This document shows, one piece after another, positions 18,180 to 26,207 of a stretch of DNA of 64,000 nt. Source of the DNA: Flavobacterium fluviatile (GTDB lineage: Bacteria > Bacteroidota > Bacteroidia > Flavobacteriales > Flavobacteriaceae); contig NZ_JAADZW010000001.1 in assembly GCF_010645065.1 (NCBI RefSeq), forward strand, positions 372,001 through 436,000. The letters run 5' to 3'. The translations under genes and the position numbers were made by a program. The stretch's first letter is position 1; the number at the start of each line of letters is the position of its first letter. Under the pieces are notes generated by a model, which saw nothing but the letters and a program-made list of their open reading frames with translations, was not told the origin of the DNA and made no database searches.

Positions 18180-19469
18180 ATGCAAGAGAAAACATTATCT
18201 CCAAAGGAATCTAAAAAGAGAAAGATGCTTTTAATGCTGCCTCTTATAACATTTCCATTTCTGACATTCTTATTCTATTCATTAGGCGGCGGAAGAATGG
18301 AATCCAATATGGCAGGGAACGATGAAAGGAAAGGATTCAATTTTAATCTGCCACTGCCTAAATTTAAAGAAGATTCAGCACTGGATAAGATGAGCTATTA
18401 CGATCAGGCGGCAGTTGATTCGATAAAACTGCGAGAACAGATAAAAAAAGATCCTAACTATATTGATAATAAAGTCTCGGAAGATAAGGCAGATTCTTTT
18501 TCCACAAGTGATTTTGAATCCCGCATGGTTCCAAAAAACAGATCAGCTTTTAATTCTCAGTCTTTTCAGGACCGCAATGAAGAGAAAGTTTATGAGAAGC
18601 TCAGGGCTCTTGAAAACATAATCAGCCAGCCTGCTGTCCCTGCTTACGGTCAGGACATGAGGGAATTTGAAAATTACGGCACTTCTAGTGGAGAATCGGA
18701 AGAGATTAAAAAACTTGAAGGGCTAATGTCGACAATGAGCACGCCTCAGGAACCTGATCCGGAACTTCAGCAATTAGGCGGTATGCTGGAAAATATTTTG
18801 GATATACAGCATCCGCAGCGCGTGCAGGAAAGGCTTAAACAAACATCTGAGAGCAAAAAAGGCAAAATATATTCAGTGCAGAAAAAAGAAGCAGAGAATA
18901 ACATAAGCTCACTTCATCGGAATGCCGATTTGCAGACCTCTTTGAAAACAAATGAATTTTATTCTCTGGACGAAGCACAGCCTGCTGAAGAAATACAAAA
19001 TTCTATTGAAGCAGTTGTGCATCAGACGCAGACTATTGTCAATGGCTCGATGGTTAAATTAAGACTTACGGATGATATTTTTCTCCAAGGAACAATGATA
19101 CCCAGAAATACTTTTCTGTATGGTATGGCGGCTTTAAAAGGGGAGAGGCTGGAGGTAAAAATCACAAACATCCAGTACAATAATTCGATATTTCCCGTCG
19201 AGCTGGCAGTCTATGATATGGACGGGATTGACGGCATCTATATTCCAGGAGCGATTAACAGGGATGTGGCTAAGGCATCAACTGACAGATCCATTCAGAC
19301 ACTCGGTATTACCGGGATTTCGGATTCTTGGGGTGCACAGGCCGCAGGTATGGGCATCGAGGCAGCCAAAAGTCTGATAAGCAAAAAGGTAAAACTCATA
19401 AAAGTGGTTGTAAAGGCAGGGTATCAGGTGCTGCTGTATGATGAAAAACAAAAGAATTTAAAACCTTAA
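18180..19469 (+). CDS. traM: Conjugation protein TraM (VirB10-like)
   Basis: This 429-residue protein has a short cytoplasmic start, one membrane span (about 15-36, MLLMLPLITFPFLTFLFYSL) and a long low-complexity, Glu/Ser-rich periplasmic linker. A C-terminal beta-rich domain (about 280-429) contains VNGSMVKLRLTDDIFLQGTM, IPRNTFLYGMAAL and RLEVKITNIQYNNSIFPVEL, which are TraM family landmarks. VirB10-like proteins span the envelope and transmit energy to the outer-membrane pore. It starts 4 bp after the TraL-position gene. Confidence 0.9.
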   Translation: MQEKTLSPKESKKRKMLLMLPLITFPFLTFLFYSLGGGRMESNMAGNDERKGFNFNLPLPKFKEDSALDKMSYYDQAAVDSIKLREQIKKDPNYIDNKVSEDKADSFSTSDFESRMVPKNRSAFNSQSFQDRNEEKVYEKLRALENIISQPAVPAYGQDMREFENYGTSSGESEEIKKLEGLMSTMSTPQEPDPELQQLGGMLENILDIQHPQRVQERLKQTSESKKGKIYSVQKKEAENNISSLHRNADLQTSLKTNEFYSLDEAQPAEEIQNSIEAVVHQTQTIVNGSMVKLRLTDDIFLQGTMIPRNTFLYGMAALKGERLEVKITNIQYNNSIFPVELAVYDMDGIDGIYIPGAINRDVAKASTDRSIQTLGITGISDSWGAQAAGMGIEAAKSLISKKVKLIKVVVKAGYQVLLYDEKQKNLKP

Positions 19470-19481
19470 AAGAGAGAAAGT

Positions 19482-20351
19482 ATGAAAAGAGCGAATTATT
19501 TGTTTTTAATCAGCTTGCTGCTGGTTTGTGTTTCAGTTAATCCACAGTCAAACGCAAGGGAAACTGTCTTTTACGAAGACCAGTATAAAAATCTACAAGT
19601 AGGTTTTTCTAAAACCACAAGCATTATTTTTCCTTATACAATCAAGAGCATAGATATAGGAAGCGCAGAAGTGCTTGTACAGAAAGCAAAAGGAGTTGAG
19701 AATATACTACTTGTAAAAGCTGCTAAACAGCATTTTTTTCAGACCAATCTGACAGTTGTAACTTCTGACGGGAAATTGTATGTTTTTGTACTGAATTATG
19801 ACGATTCCTGCCCTGACTTAAATTTTAAGGCTGAAAATGCAGTGGCTGCAAGCAGGGATGTTCTGTTTTCTTTAGAAAACGAAAATCAGAAAAGAATTGA
19901 ACAGTGTGCTTTGACTGCATATTCCAAAAAGAAAAAAATCAGTGGTCTAAAAAAATCAAAGTATCAGATCAGACTGGAGGTGAACGGGATCTTTATCCAG
20001 CAGGATGTTTTGTATCTGCGTATTGTTTTTGAAAACAAATCAAAGATTAACTACGATATTGATCAGCTCCGTTTTTTTATCAGAGACCAGAAGAAGTCCA
20101 AACGTACCGCGTCGCAGGAAATTGAACTGCAGCCTTTGTACGCGACTTCATCTTCTTCTGTAATTCCTTATAAATCTGAAATAATAAAAGTTTATGCTCT
20201 GGAGAAATTTACCATCCCGGAGAATAAGTATCTGACACTTCAGATGATTGAAAAAAACGGCGGAAGACATTTGGAAGTGGATATTAATAATAATCTGACT
20301 GATAAGGTAATTCCGATTACAGAATTAAGCAGTGACACTTTTAAGCTTTAA
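19482..20351 (+). CDS. traN: Conjugation protein TraN (VirB9-like)
   Basis: This 289-residue protein has a signal peptide and an N-terminal beta domain with KNLQVGFSKTTSIIFPYTIK and SIDIGSAEVLVQKAKGVENI. This is the VirB9-type start (protein binding as a conditional beta strand). A second beta domain follows with EVNGIFIQQDVLYLRIVFEN. It would form the outer-membrane ring with TraM. It is the last recognisable channel gene; the usual traO, traP and traQ do not follow. Confidence 0.88.
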   Translation: MKRANYLFLISLLLVCVSVNPQSNARETVFYEDQYKNLQVGFSKTTSIIFPYTIKSIDIGSAEVLVQKAKGVENILLVKAAKQHFFQTNLTVVTSDGKLYVFVLNYDDSCPDLNFKAENAVAASRDVLFSLENENQKRIEQCALTAYSKKKKISGLKKSKYQIRLEVNGIFIQQDVLYLRIVFENKSKINYDIDQLRFFIRDQKKSKRTASQEIELQPLYATSSSSVIPYKSEIIKVYALEKFTIPENKYLTLQMIEKNGGRHLEVDINNNLTDKVIPITELSSDTFKL

Positions 20352-20359
20352 AATAAATT

Positions 20360-21511
20360 ATGATAATCAATTTAGCTGACACTGAAATGATGCTGTCATT
20401 TGCTGAGGAAATGGCTTATAACGGCCATCGATTTGCCGCATTTAATACCGATGAGGTGACTGATACCGACACAATTGAGTTTTTTAGAAATCCCTTGGAT
20501 GCGAAGGAGTACTGTTTGGTTATGAACAATGATGCGAATTATTTTCATAGCCTGCCGATTGAATCAGTTATCGACGACTTGCGAGCAGTTTTGAATAGCG
20601 GGGCAGATACTTCCGAAAATGAAGCAATAGAACTTACTGGATTTGCCAAAAGGGAAATAGATAGGAGAGAAATTTTAGAAAATAATTTAAATGAAAACGC
20701 AATGAATGAGAAAAATTTAGAATACCTGAAAGACCAGTTAAAATATACTGGATTTGGAGAAACGTTCGATGCTGAACTGCGAGAGAACATAATGAAGGGA
20801 GATAAGGAATTTAAAATTATGCACACCGGCATTATGAACAATGGTCTGCCAAATAAGGATACCTTAACTGTAGAATTAAATTTCAAAAGGTCTGAGCAGA
20901 CAGATATATACTTTTTTAATTCCTATCATGTCAATCTTCAGAAAGAAGAAAACAAACCTGGTCTGGAACAGACCTTTTACATCAACAAAGACAGCGCCAG
21001 CATTACAATGAAAGAGGCTTATAATTTGATGGAAGGCAGATCTGTCAATAAAGATCTTAAAAACAAAGAAGGGGAGAGCTATAATTGCTGGCTGAAAATC
21101 GACTTTAAACAATCTGACAATGGTAATTTTAAGCTGAACCAATACCATCAGAATTATGGGTATGATTTGGAAGCAAGTCTGGCAAAACATTCAATCAAAG
21201 AGCTCAATACTCCGCATTATAAAGAAGACCTTTTAAATTCCCTTAAAAAAGGAAATCTTCAGTCAGCGACTTTCCTTGTTAGCGGTGTTGAAAGTAAAAT
21301 GTTTGTGGAGGCAAATCCCCAATTTAAGACTGTCAATGTTTATGATGCAAATCTTCAGAGAATCAACCATCGAGAGAGCAAGGAAGAAAAAAAGGCTGAA
21401 TCTCAAAAAGAATCAGTTTCTAAAGATCACAAACAGAGTCCAGATTCAGATGAAGGGGATTGGGGGAGGAAAGATAATAAAGTAAATAAAAGAAAATCTC
21501 CTTCACTTTAA
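20360..21511 (+). CDS. Mobile-element-associated protein, function unknown
   Basis: This 383-residue soluble protein contains a block around residues 115-330 with LKDQLKYTGFGETFDAELRE, SEQTDIYFFNSYHVNLQKE, SASITMKEAYNLMEGRSVNK and YGYDLEASLAKHSIKELNTP. I recall this block from proteins carried by Bacteroidota integrative elements, usually listed as hypothetical. The tail is highly charged (KEEKKAESQKESVSKDHKQS). It follows traN by 8 bp, suggesting cotranscription. The biochemical role is unknown; a function in DNA processing or establishment after transfer is only a guess from its context. Confidence 0.55.
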   Translation: MIINLADTEMMLSFAEEMAYNGHRFAAFNTDEVTDTDTIEFFRNPLDAKEYCLVMNNDANYFHSLPIESVIDDLRAVLNSGADTSENEAIELTGFAKREIDRREILENNLNENAMNEKNLEYLKDQLKYTGFGETFDAELRENIMKGDKEFKIMHTGIMNNGLPNKDTLTVELNFKRSEQTDIYFFNSYHVNLQKEENKPGLEQTFYINKDSASITMKEAYNLMEGRSVNKDLKNKEGESYNCWLKIDFKQSDNGNFKLNQYHQNYGYDLEASLAKHSIKELNTPHYKEDLLNSLKKGNLQSATFLVSGVESKMFVEANPQFKTVNVYDANLQRINHRESKEEKKAESQKESVSKDHKQSPDSDEGDWGRKDNKVNKRKSPSL

Positions 21512-21515
21512 AATT

Positions 21516-21818
21516 ATGGAAACTTTAAAGCCTTTATCGGATTTTTTCACCGCAATAAAGAATGATTATCGGATCAGTCCAATGCATATTGCCATTTATG
21601 CGGCTTTACTGCAGTTCAGATCCGTTAAGGGCTTTATTAATCCAATTTTTGTCTTTAGCTCGGAGATTATTGTTATTGCTAAAGTTTCTTCAGCAAATAC
21701 GTATCATAAATGTGTCCAGGAACTTCATCAGTATGGATATATAAAGTATAGACCATCTTTTAAAAAAAATCGTGGAAGTGAAGTATATTTTTTGTTTTCA
21801 GCTGACGCGGACATCTAA
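21516..21818 (+). CDS. Winged-helix-like DNA-binding protein
   Basis: This 100-residue protein starts METLKPLSDFFTAIKNDYRI and contains MHIAIYAALLQF and SSANTYHKCVQELHQYGYIKY. The latter resembles a replication-initiator-type winged helix with a recognition helix before the wing. It is related to the protein at 22152 (THYHK/PTYHK and GYIKY blocks align). Small proteins of this type are frequent in Bacteroidota mobile elements and probably bind element DNA. It starts 4 bp after the preceding gene. Confidence 0.6.
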   Translation: METLKPLSDFFTAIKNDYRISPMHIAIYAALLQFRSVKGFINPIFVFSSEIIVIAKVSSANTYHKCVQELHQYGYIKYRPSFKKNRGSEVYFLFSADADI

Positions 21819-21853
21819 AGATTCTGCAATTAATAATTTTATGAAATTGTACT

Positions 21854-22129
21854 ATGAATGAAATTGTAACCAAGGAAGATCTGAGACAGTTTGGTCTTCT
21901 TCTAGTAGATAAAATACAGGCTTTATTTAAAGATAAGGATTCTGGACGGAAAGAAACTTTGGAACCAGAGTGGATTAAAAGCAAGTCTGTGAGAAAACTG
22001 CTTGATATTTCAGCAGGTTCAGTACAGAATCTTAGAACAAGCCAAAAAGTCCGTTTCAAAAAAGTGCTTGGGTCGTACTACTATAATAAAGAAGATCTTC
22101 AAAAATTATTTGATGATGATAAACACTAA
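21854..22129 (+). CDS. Helix-turn-helix protein (excisionase-like)
   Basis: This 91-residue protein has a C-terminal MerR/excisionase-type winged helix: WIKSKSVRKLLDISAGSVQN, then LRTSQKVRFKKVLGSYYYNK and EDLQKLF. Proteins with this layout commonly bind near attachment sites and assist excision, or regulate the element. It lies 350 bp from the end of the convergent integrase gene, which supports an excisionase or directionality role, though this is inferred. Confidence 0.65.
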   Translation: MNEIVTKEDLRQFGLLLVDKIQALFKDKDSGRKETLEPEWIKSKSVRKLLDISAGSVQNLRTSQKVRFKKVLGSYYYNKEDLQKLFDDDKH

Positions 22130-22151
22130 GAGATTAAAAGAAAGCTTTATA

Positions 22152-22436
22152 ATGAGTTATCTGTCAATGTATAGTAATGATCCTAAACTAAATGTCTGGC
22201 ATCTATCAATTTTGACAGCAATACTAGGATTAGGCTATAGGCAGGGCCAAAGAAGAAGGATTAAAGTCAGCCGCAGTAAAATTATGGAGCTGTCACATGT
22301 CAATACGCTGCCGACTTATCATAAGTATTTTAAACAGCTTCAGGATTTAGGATACATTAAGTACACCCCATCTTATCATCCAGGATATAAAAGCGAAGTT
22401 AAGTTGTGTAAAAGGAGGCTATCTCAAAATATTTGA
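22152..22436 (+). CDS. Second winged-helix-like DNA-binding protein
   Basis: This 94-residue protein starts MSYLSMYSNDPKLNVWHLSI. An in-frame ATG at 22002 would overlap the previous gene by 128 bp, so the ATG at 22152 was chosen. VNTLPTYHKYFKQLQDLGYI and KYTPSYHPGYKSEVK match the paralogue at 21516. The last seven sense codons and the TGA lie within a strong terminator hairpin, so coding and termination signals overlap here. Confidence 0.6.
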   Translation: MSYLSMYSNDPKLNVWHLSILTAILGLGYRQGQRRRIKVSRSKIMELSHVNTLPTYHKYFKQLQDLGYIKYTPSYHPGYKSEVKLCKRRLSQNI

Positions 22437-22450
22437 GATAGCCTCTTTTA
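22415..22450. terminator. Bidirectional terminator between element genes and integrase
   Basis: GAGGCTATCTCAAA at 22415-22428 pairs perfectly with TTTGAGATAGCCTC at 22432-22445 around a 3-nt loop. T-runs flank it on both strands (CTTTTA on +, CTTTTA-type on - from the AAAAG before it). It sits between convergent genes, 34 bp from the integrase stop, and overlaps the 3' end of the + strand gene. Confidence 0.85.
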
Positions 22451-22478
22451 ATTTTAAATATATTTTTAAATTTATTGA

Positions 22479-23786
22479 TCACGAAGAAATGTTGTATTTC
22501 TTTTTGATTGCCTGAATTTCCTTTTCGAGCCTGCTGAGAACCGCCAAATCAGGTTTAGATATTTTGGATCCAGTTTTATTGAGTTTTTTATTGAGAATGG
22601 ACATTTCACGACCAATTGTTACCTGCTCAGTTATTGCGTACGCCTCTGTCTGCTTTACTGAGGAATGGCCGAGCAGTTCTTTAACTACGTTTATAGGAAC
22701 ATTGTTATTGAGCGTGACTGTGCTTCCAAAAGTACGCCGTGCCATATGCGTGTTTAATGTAAAAGGAAAGCCGCACAAGACTGCCACCTCTTTTAGATAT
22801 TCATTCATTTTCTGATTGGATGAAACAGGGAGTACGGTTCCACGCTGGATACACAGAGGATGTTCTTTATATTTTTCAACTATTTTCAGTGCTTGGGGAA
22901 GAAGAGGGACATTAAAAGATGAGTTTGTTTTTTGTCTTTCGGACATAATCCATAGATTTCCATCAATGCCTTCTTTGATATCAGTTTTCTTTAATTGATA
23001 TGCGTCTATGTAAGCCAGTCCAGTGTAGCATTGGAAGACGAATACATCCCTTACGACATTGAGTCTGTCAGTTGTGAAATAATGTCTTTCCAGTTCGTAC
23101 AATTCCTGTGTGGTGAGTGGTTTTTTTACCAGTTTTGTTTTACGTCCCTTAAAGTTCTTAAATGGGTCCTTGGTGATTAATTCCTTATCAATGGCGCGGA
23201 TTACAATCTTTTTGAAATTTGCAATATACTTTAGGGTGGTGTTGTTGCTGCAGTCGCGGACTGTTCTCAGGTAAAATTCAAAGTCCTTAACGAACTCAAG
23301 ATTTAAATCTGTAAATTCAATATTATCTTTCTTGAATTTGAATTTAATAAAGGCTGTTAAATGATTTTTAGTAATAGTAAACCGATCAAGCGTGCCTTTA
23401 GCATATCCTTTTCCCAGAAGCGCCTTCATTTCATCGTTGTGTTTTTGAAATTCTTCAAGGACCTTAACTCTTGGAGCTATTCTTCCAAGAACGTGATCCA
23501 TAATTTTCTCAGCGGTTATAGATTTACCGCTGTACATCATTTCGGTTTTGATTTCATTGATTTTTAAAGTCAGTGAATCCAGAAAGAAGTTTAAAGATTT
23601 TGCATCTTCTTTTAAGCCGACTGCGCGTTCAGCTTTCTGATCCCATCGGGTGATGTCCCATTTTCTTTTAGTGGACGCCTCCTTTGGAATGCTGTCTACG
23701 GTTATTCTGAAATAAACCGTTCTAATTTTACTTTCATTGCGGGGTATTTTCAAAAAGAAAACCAACCCAAAACTGTTCTCCAACAT
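22479..23786 (-). CDS. Tyrosine recombinase (integrase of the conjugative element)
   Basis: This 435-residue recombinase has an N-terminal arm-type DNA-binding region (about 1-90), a SAM-like core-binding domain (about 110-215) and a C-terminal catalytic domain. Catalytic motifs visible are HMARRTFGS at about 345 (His and Arg), LLGHSSVKQTEAYA at about 370-383 (His and the tyrosine nucleophile) and FQCYTGLAYIDAYQL. In this last block the usual catalytic arginine of TGLR is an alanine, as is common in Bacteroidota integrases. It would integrate and excise the element through att sites probably within 23787-24079. It is convergent with the tra operon. Confidence 0.92.
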   Translation of the reverse strand: MLENSFGLVFFLKIPRNESKIRTVYFRITVDSIPKEASTKRKWDITRWDQKAERAVGLKEDAKSLNFFLDSLTLKINEIKTEMMYSGKSITAEKIMDHVLGRIAPRVKVLEEFQKHNDEMKALLGKGYAKGTLDRFTITKNHLTAFIKFKFKKDNIEFTDLNLEFVKDFEFYLRTVRDCSNNTTLKYIANFKKIVIRAIDKELITKDPFKNFKGRKTKLVKKPLTTQELYELERHYFTTDRLNVVRDVFVFQCYTGLAYIDAYQLKKTDIKEGIDGNLWIMSERQKTNSSFNVPLLPQALKIVEKYKEHPLCIQRGTVLPVSSNQKMNEYLKEVAVLCGFPFTLNTHMARRTFGSTVTLNNNVPINVVKELLGHSSVKQTEAYAITEQVTIGREMSILNKKLNKTGSKISKPDLAVLSRLEKEIQAIKKKYNISS

Positions 23787-23852
23787 AATTCAGTCTTTTA
23801 GATTAATAAATGTAGAATTATAGCGTCAAAAAAACAAGTCGTTAACCTCCTT

Positions 23853-23934
23853 AATCCCTGTGTTTATAAGGGATTTGTTCAATTTCTGTGGCACATTTTC
23901 CAGTCACATAAAAGTGCCACGATTTTGCCACAGA
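23853..23934. repeat. Inverted and direct repeats upstream of the integrase (candidate att/arm sites)
   Basis: AATCCCT (23853-23859) and AGGGATT (23869-23875) form an inverted repeat with a 9-bp centre, the shape of a tyrosine recombinase core site. To its right are TCTGTGGCA (23885-23893), GTGCCAC (23914-23920) and TGCCACAGA (23926-23934). The last mirrors the first, and TGCCAC is repeated in phase at 11 bp. This is the pattern of core plus arm sites next to an integrase gene, but a duplicated core was not found in the window. Confidence 0.5.
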
Positions 23935-23974
23935 CATTTTGTTAGGTTTTAAAAAATTTGAAAAGCAGTATAAA

Positions 23975-24011
23975 TGAAAAAAGCCTGCGAATCTTAGGAT
24001 TTGCAGGCTTT
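23975..24011 (-). terminator. Terminator of tRNA-Tyr
   Basis: AAAGCCTGCGAATC (23980-23993) pairs with GATTTGCAGGCTTT (23998-24011) with one G-T pair and a 4-nt loop. On the minus strand it is followed by a T-run. It lies 68 bp beyond the tRNA 3' end. Confidence 0.8.
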
Positions 24012-24078
24012 ACCACGTTTTTTGCGGGTTTTTGAAAAGATTGAAAAACTTTCGTTTCGGCTTCTTTTACCCTTTTTG

Positions 24079-24159
24079 TGGGGAGAGCAGGATTCGAACC
24101 TGCGAAGTTCACACAGCAGATTTACAGTCTGCCCTCGTTGGCCGCTTGAGTATCTCCCC
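24079..24159 (-). tRNA. tRNA-Tyr (anticodon GTA)
   Basis: This 81-nt tRNA has acceptor arm GGGGAGA pairing with TCTCCCC. The anticodon arm is CAGAC/TGTAAAT/CTG with anticodon GTA. A long variable arm (class II) follows, then a T arm with GGTTCGAATCC. CCA is not encoded (the genome reads ACA after the acceptor stem). A consensus promoter lies upstream and a hairpin terminator downstream. The integrase gene starts about 290 bp away on the 3' side, the usual position of an element targeting a tRNA gene. Confidence 0.95.
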
Positions 24160-24197
24160 GATCTCAGCATCATGCGCTTTGTTGTTCTAAGCGGTTG

Positions 24198-24227
24198 CAA
24201 ATATAGCAACGTTTTTGGTGTTTGCAA
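24198..24227 (-). promoter_or_regulatory. Promoter of tRNA-Tyr
   Basis: On the minus strand TTG (24227-24225) is followed after exactly 19 nt by TATATTTG (24205-24198), the Bacteroidota sigma-A consensus TTG-N19-TAnnTTTG. The tRNA begins 38 bp downstream of the -7 element. Confidence 0.8.
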
Positions 24228-24574
24228 ACAAAAATTGAACTTAATTTAAAGTTATTTTTTAATTCATTGGTTGTGAATAAAATATAAGTTGAAATTTTTT
24301 TGCTGTTTTCTTTAACCTATCTAAACAACTCAGGTAATTTTCGGTCCTCCAAATAAAATGCCTTACAATTTAACTAAATTTTTATAAAGCACTACATCGC
24401 TTTTTATCAAAAAATAAAACTTTATTGAAAGACAAACTCAAAATGTATTATGCCGCTTTATTACTTTAAGTATTTTAACGTTTATCCATGCTGTTTATCG
24501 GTTAAATTTCTTCCAAAATAGGCTTACTCTTATTTTAGTAGTATTAAAATGATATTTTTAATATTAAAAGTCCC
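24228..24574. other. AT-rich intergenic region, 347 bp
   Basis: This region separates the tRNA-Tyr promoter and the secreted lectin-like gene. It is strongly AT-rich, and I see no ORF, RNA or repeat in it. Promoter elements for the downstream gene are not obvious. Confidence 0.4.
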
Positions 24575-25480
24575 ATGAAAAAAATATTCCTCACTCTAAT
24601 CATAATTATTTCAGATATTATTCTGGCACAGATACCAATTCAGGAATTCAATTTTAATGGTACATTACATAATACAAAAAATACTATATCTTTTACAGGG
24701 GCAGAAAATTACGTTCCGGACCGAATGGGAAATGAAAAAAGCGCTCAAAGGCTAACAAATAAGGCTTTGGAGGCTGTAATTGACAATCTTCCACAGAAAT
24801 ACGCTTCCAGAACAATAACTATCTGGGTTAAGATGAATGATATTTCTACTCCGAATTATATTTGGGGATATGGTTCAGCGTATAACGCCCAATACTTTGG
24901 ACTGCTGCAGCAAGGAACTACAACTTCAAACTCTGATTTAAGCTTAGCCGGATGGGGCTCATCAAATGATCTTATTGTGAATGTTCCTTTGATTAAAAAT
25001 ATATGGTACCAATACAGCATTACTTTTGATGGCACGATTTCAAAAATATACAGAAATGGCGAATTACTAAAGTACATCAAAGGCATGTCCCGTGATACAA
25101 AAGGGACAATTTTCAGATTAGGCGAGATAAATACAACAATAGGTGTGAATGCTGATATTGATGACTTGAAAATTTATAATGTTGCCCTTTCTGATAAAGA
25201 AATATATGATTTATATGAATCTTCAAAACAACCTGCTACAACTTTAGCCAGTAACACAAAAGAAATTGTAGTTAACAAAGAAAATGAAAAAATACACTCA
25301 GATTTAGCAACGCCAATCATAAAACCAACTGTCTTAAGTTCAAAAAAAATAGAAATATTTTCTCAGGGACAAAAAATACTAAGCAATAATGTTCAGGATA
25401 TAAATCTAAACCAGCTTCCGGAAGGTACTTATCTATTGAAAGTTTCCAATCTCCCATCTAAAAAAGTTACATCTAAATAG
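24575..25480 (+). CDS. Secreted LamG/concanavalin-like protein with T9SS-type tail
   Basis: This 301-residue protein has a signal peptide ending at about ILAQ. A lectin-like jelly-roll domain of the LamG type (about 20-215) follows, with YASRTITIWVKMNDIST, NIWYQYSITFDGTISKIY and ADIDDLKIYNVALSDKEIYD, where the last is the classic LamG ending. A short spacer leads to a C-terminal segment with VLSSKKIEIFSQGQKILSN and INLNQLPEGTYLLKVSN, a T9SS type A sorting-like domain. It probably binds a carbohydrate on the surface; no catalytic residues are visible. It stands alone, with its own terminator. Confidence 0.75.
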   Translation: MKKIFLTLIIIISDIILAQIPIQEFNFNGTLHNTKNTISFTGAENYVPDRMGNEKSAQRLTNKALEAVIDNLPQKYASRTITIWVKMNDISTPNYIWGYGSAYNAQYFGLLQQGTTTSNSDLSLAGWGSSNDLIVNVPLIKNIWYQYSITFDGTISKIYRNGELLKYIKGMSRDTKGTIFRLGEINTTIGVNADIDDLKIYNVALSDKEIYDLYESSKQPATTLASNTKEIVVNKENEKIHSDLATPIIKPTVLSSKKIEIFSQGQKILSNNVQDINLNQLPEGTYLLKVSNLPSKKVTSK

Positions 25481-25514
25481 ACTCTTCAATTATCAGATTT
25501 TTTCGGAAGGGAAA

Positions 25515-25556
25515 CAAGAAAGGCTATCCTTTACGAATAGCCTTCCTCTTTTTTAT
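25515..25556 (+). terminator. Terminator after the LamG-like gene
   Basis: AAAGGCTAT and ATAGCCTTCC form a stem of about 9 bp with one mismatch, followed by CTCTTTTTTATT. It lies about 40 bp past the stop codon. Confidence 0.75.
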
Positions 25557-26207
25557 TCAGTTTTAAAAAATTGTAATTAAAAAAAAACAGAAATAAAATA
25601 ATCTTTAATGTATTTTAAAAAGTAAAAATTTTACGAATTTTAAGATTTACTTCTTTAACTTATGTCTTTTAAATAATTCATCCGTATAATTCAGCAACAA
25701 TCAATCAATTTCACGGCTTATCCTTTGGTTTTGCAATGTATCTTATAGAAAGTTTTCAATTATTATTTCTCATTTCCATAATCATTTTTCATAATCGAAA
25801 TAAACAATTCTACTATTTAACCTTTGGTGTTACTATCTTTTTCCTGAAGTCGAAACATACAAATAAATCATTTGCCCATTGCTTTTAGTCATATAATTAA
25901 AAACCATAAAAAGATGAGCGACAAATTTTTTAATTTTTCTCAAAAAAGTCATTTTTTAGGTTAATAAATCAGTGAAAGAAATCAGTCATCAAACCGATAA
26001 AATAAAATGTATCTTATTGATTTCTAGGTTGTAAAATTAATTAATTTTTTTAAAGGCAAGTGTTAAAAAGTGTTATTTTTTATTTTTTTCAGTGTTATTA
26101 TTTCAGCTATTTGCTCCAGAAAAAAGACTTCCCGGGAATTGAGTAGGTAAAAATGTAAAAATGACTTATTTTTACACTATAATTTAAAAATCAAAAGAAA
26201 TATATAC
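25557..26207. other. Intergenic region upstream of menB, 651 bp
   Basis: This stretch is very AT-rich with short homopolymer runs. I find no ORF with coding character, no RNA fold and no repeat shared with other parts of the window. It presumably contains the menB promoter, but no clear TTG/TAnnTTTG pair is seen. Confidence 0.4.

Noticed and set aside
21068..21080. GGGGAGAGC in the coding region as a copy of the tRNA-Tyr 3' end (att site)
   Set aside because: Only nine bases match, within a well-supported gene, and the match does not extend into the T arm.
22002..22436. A 144-residue frame starting at 22002
   Set aside because: It overlaps the excisionase-like gene by 128 bp in another frame; the conserved part starts at the ATG at 22152, which was used instead.
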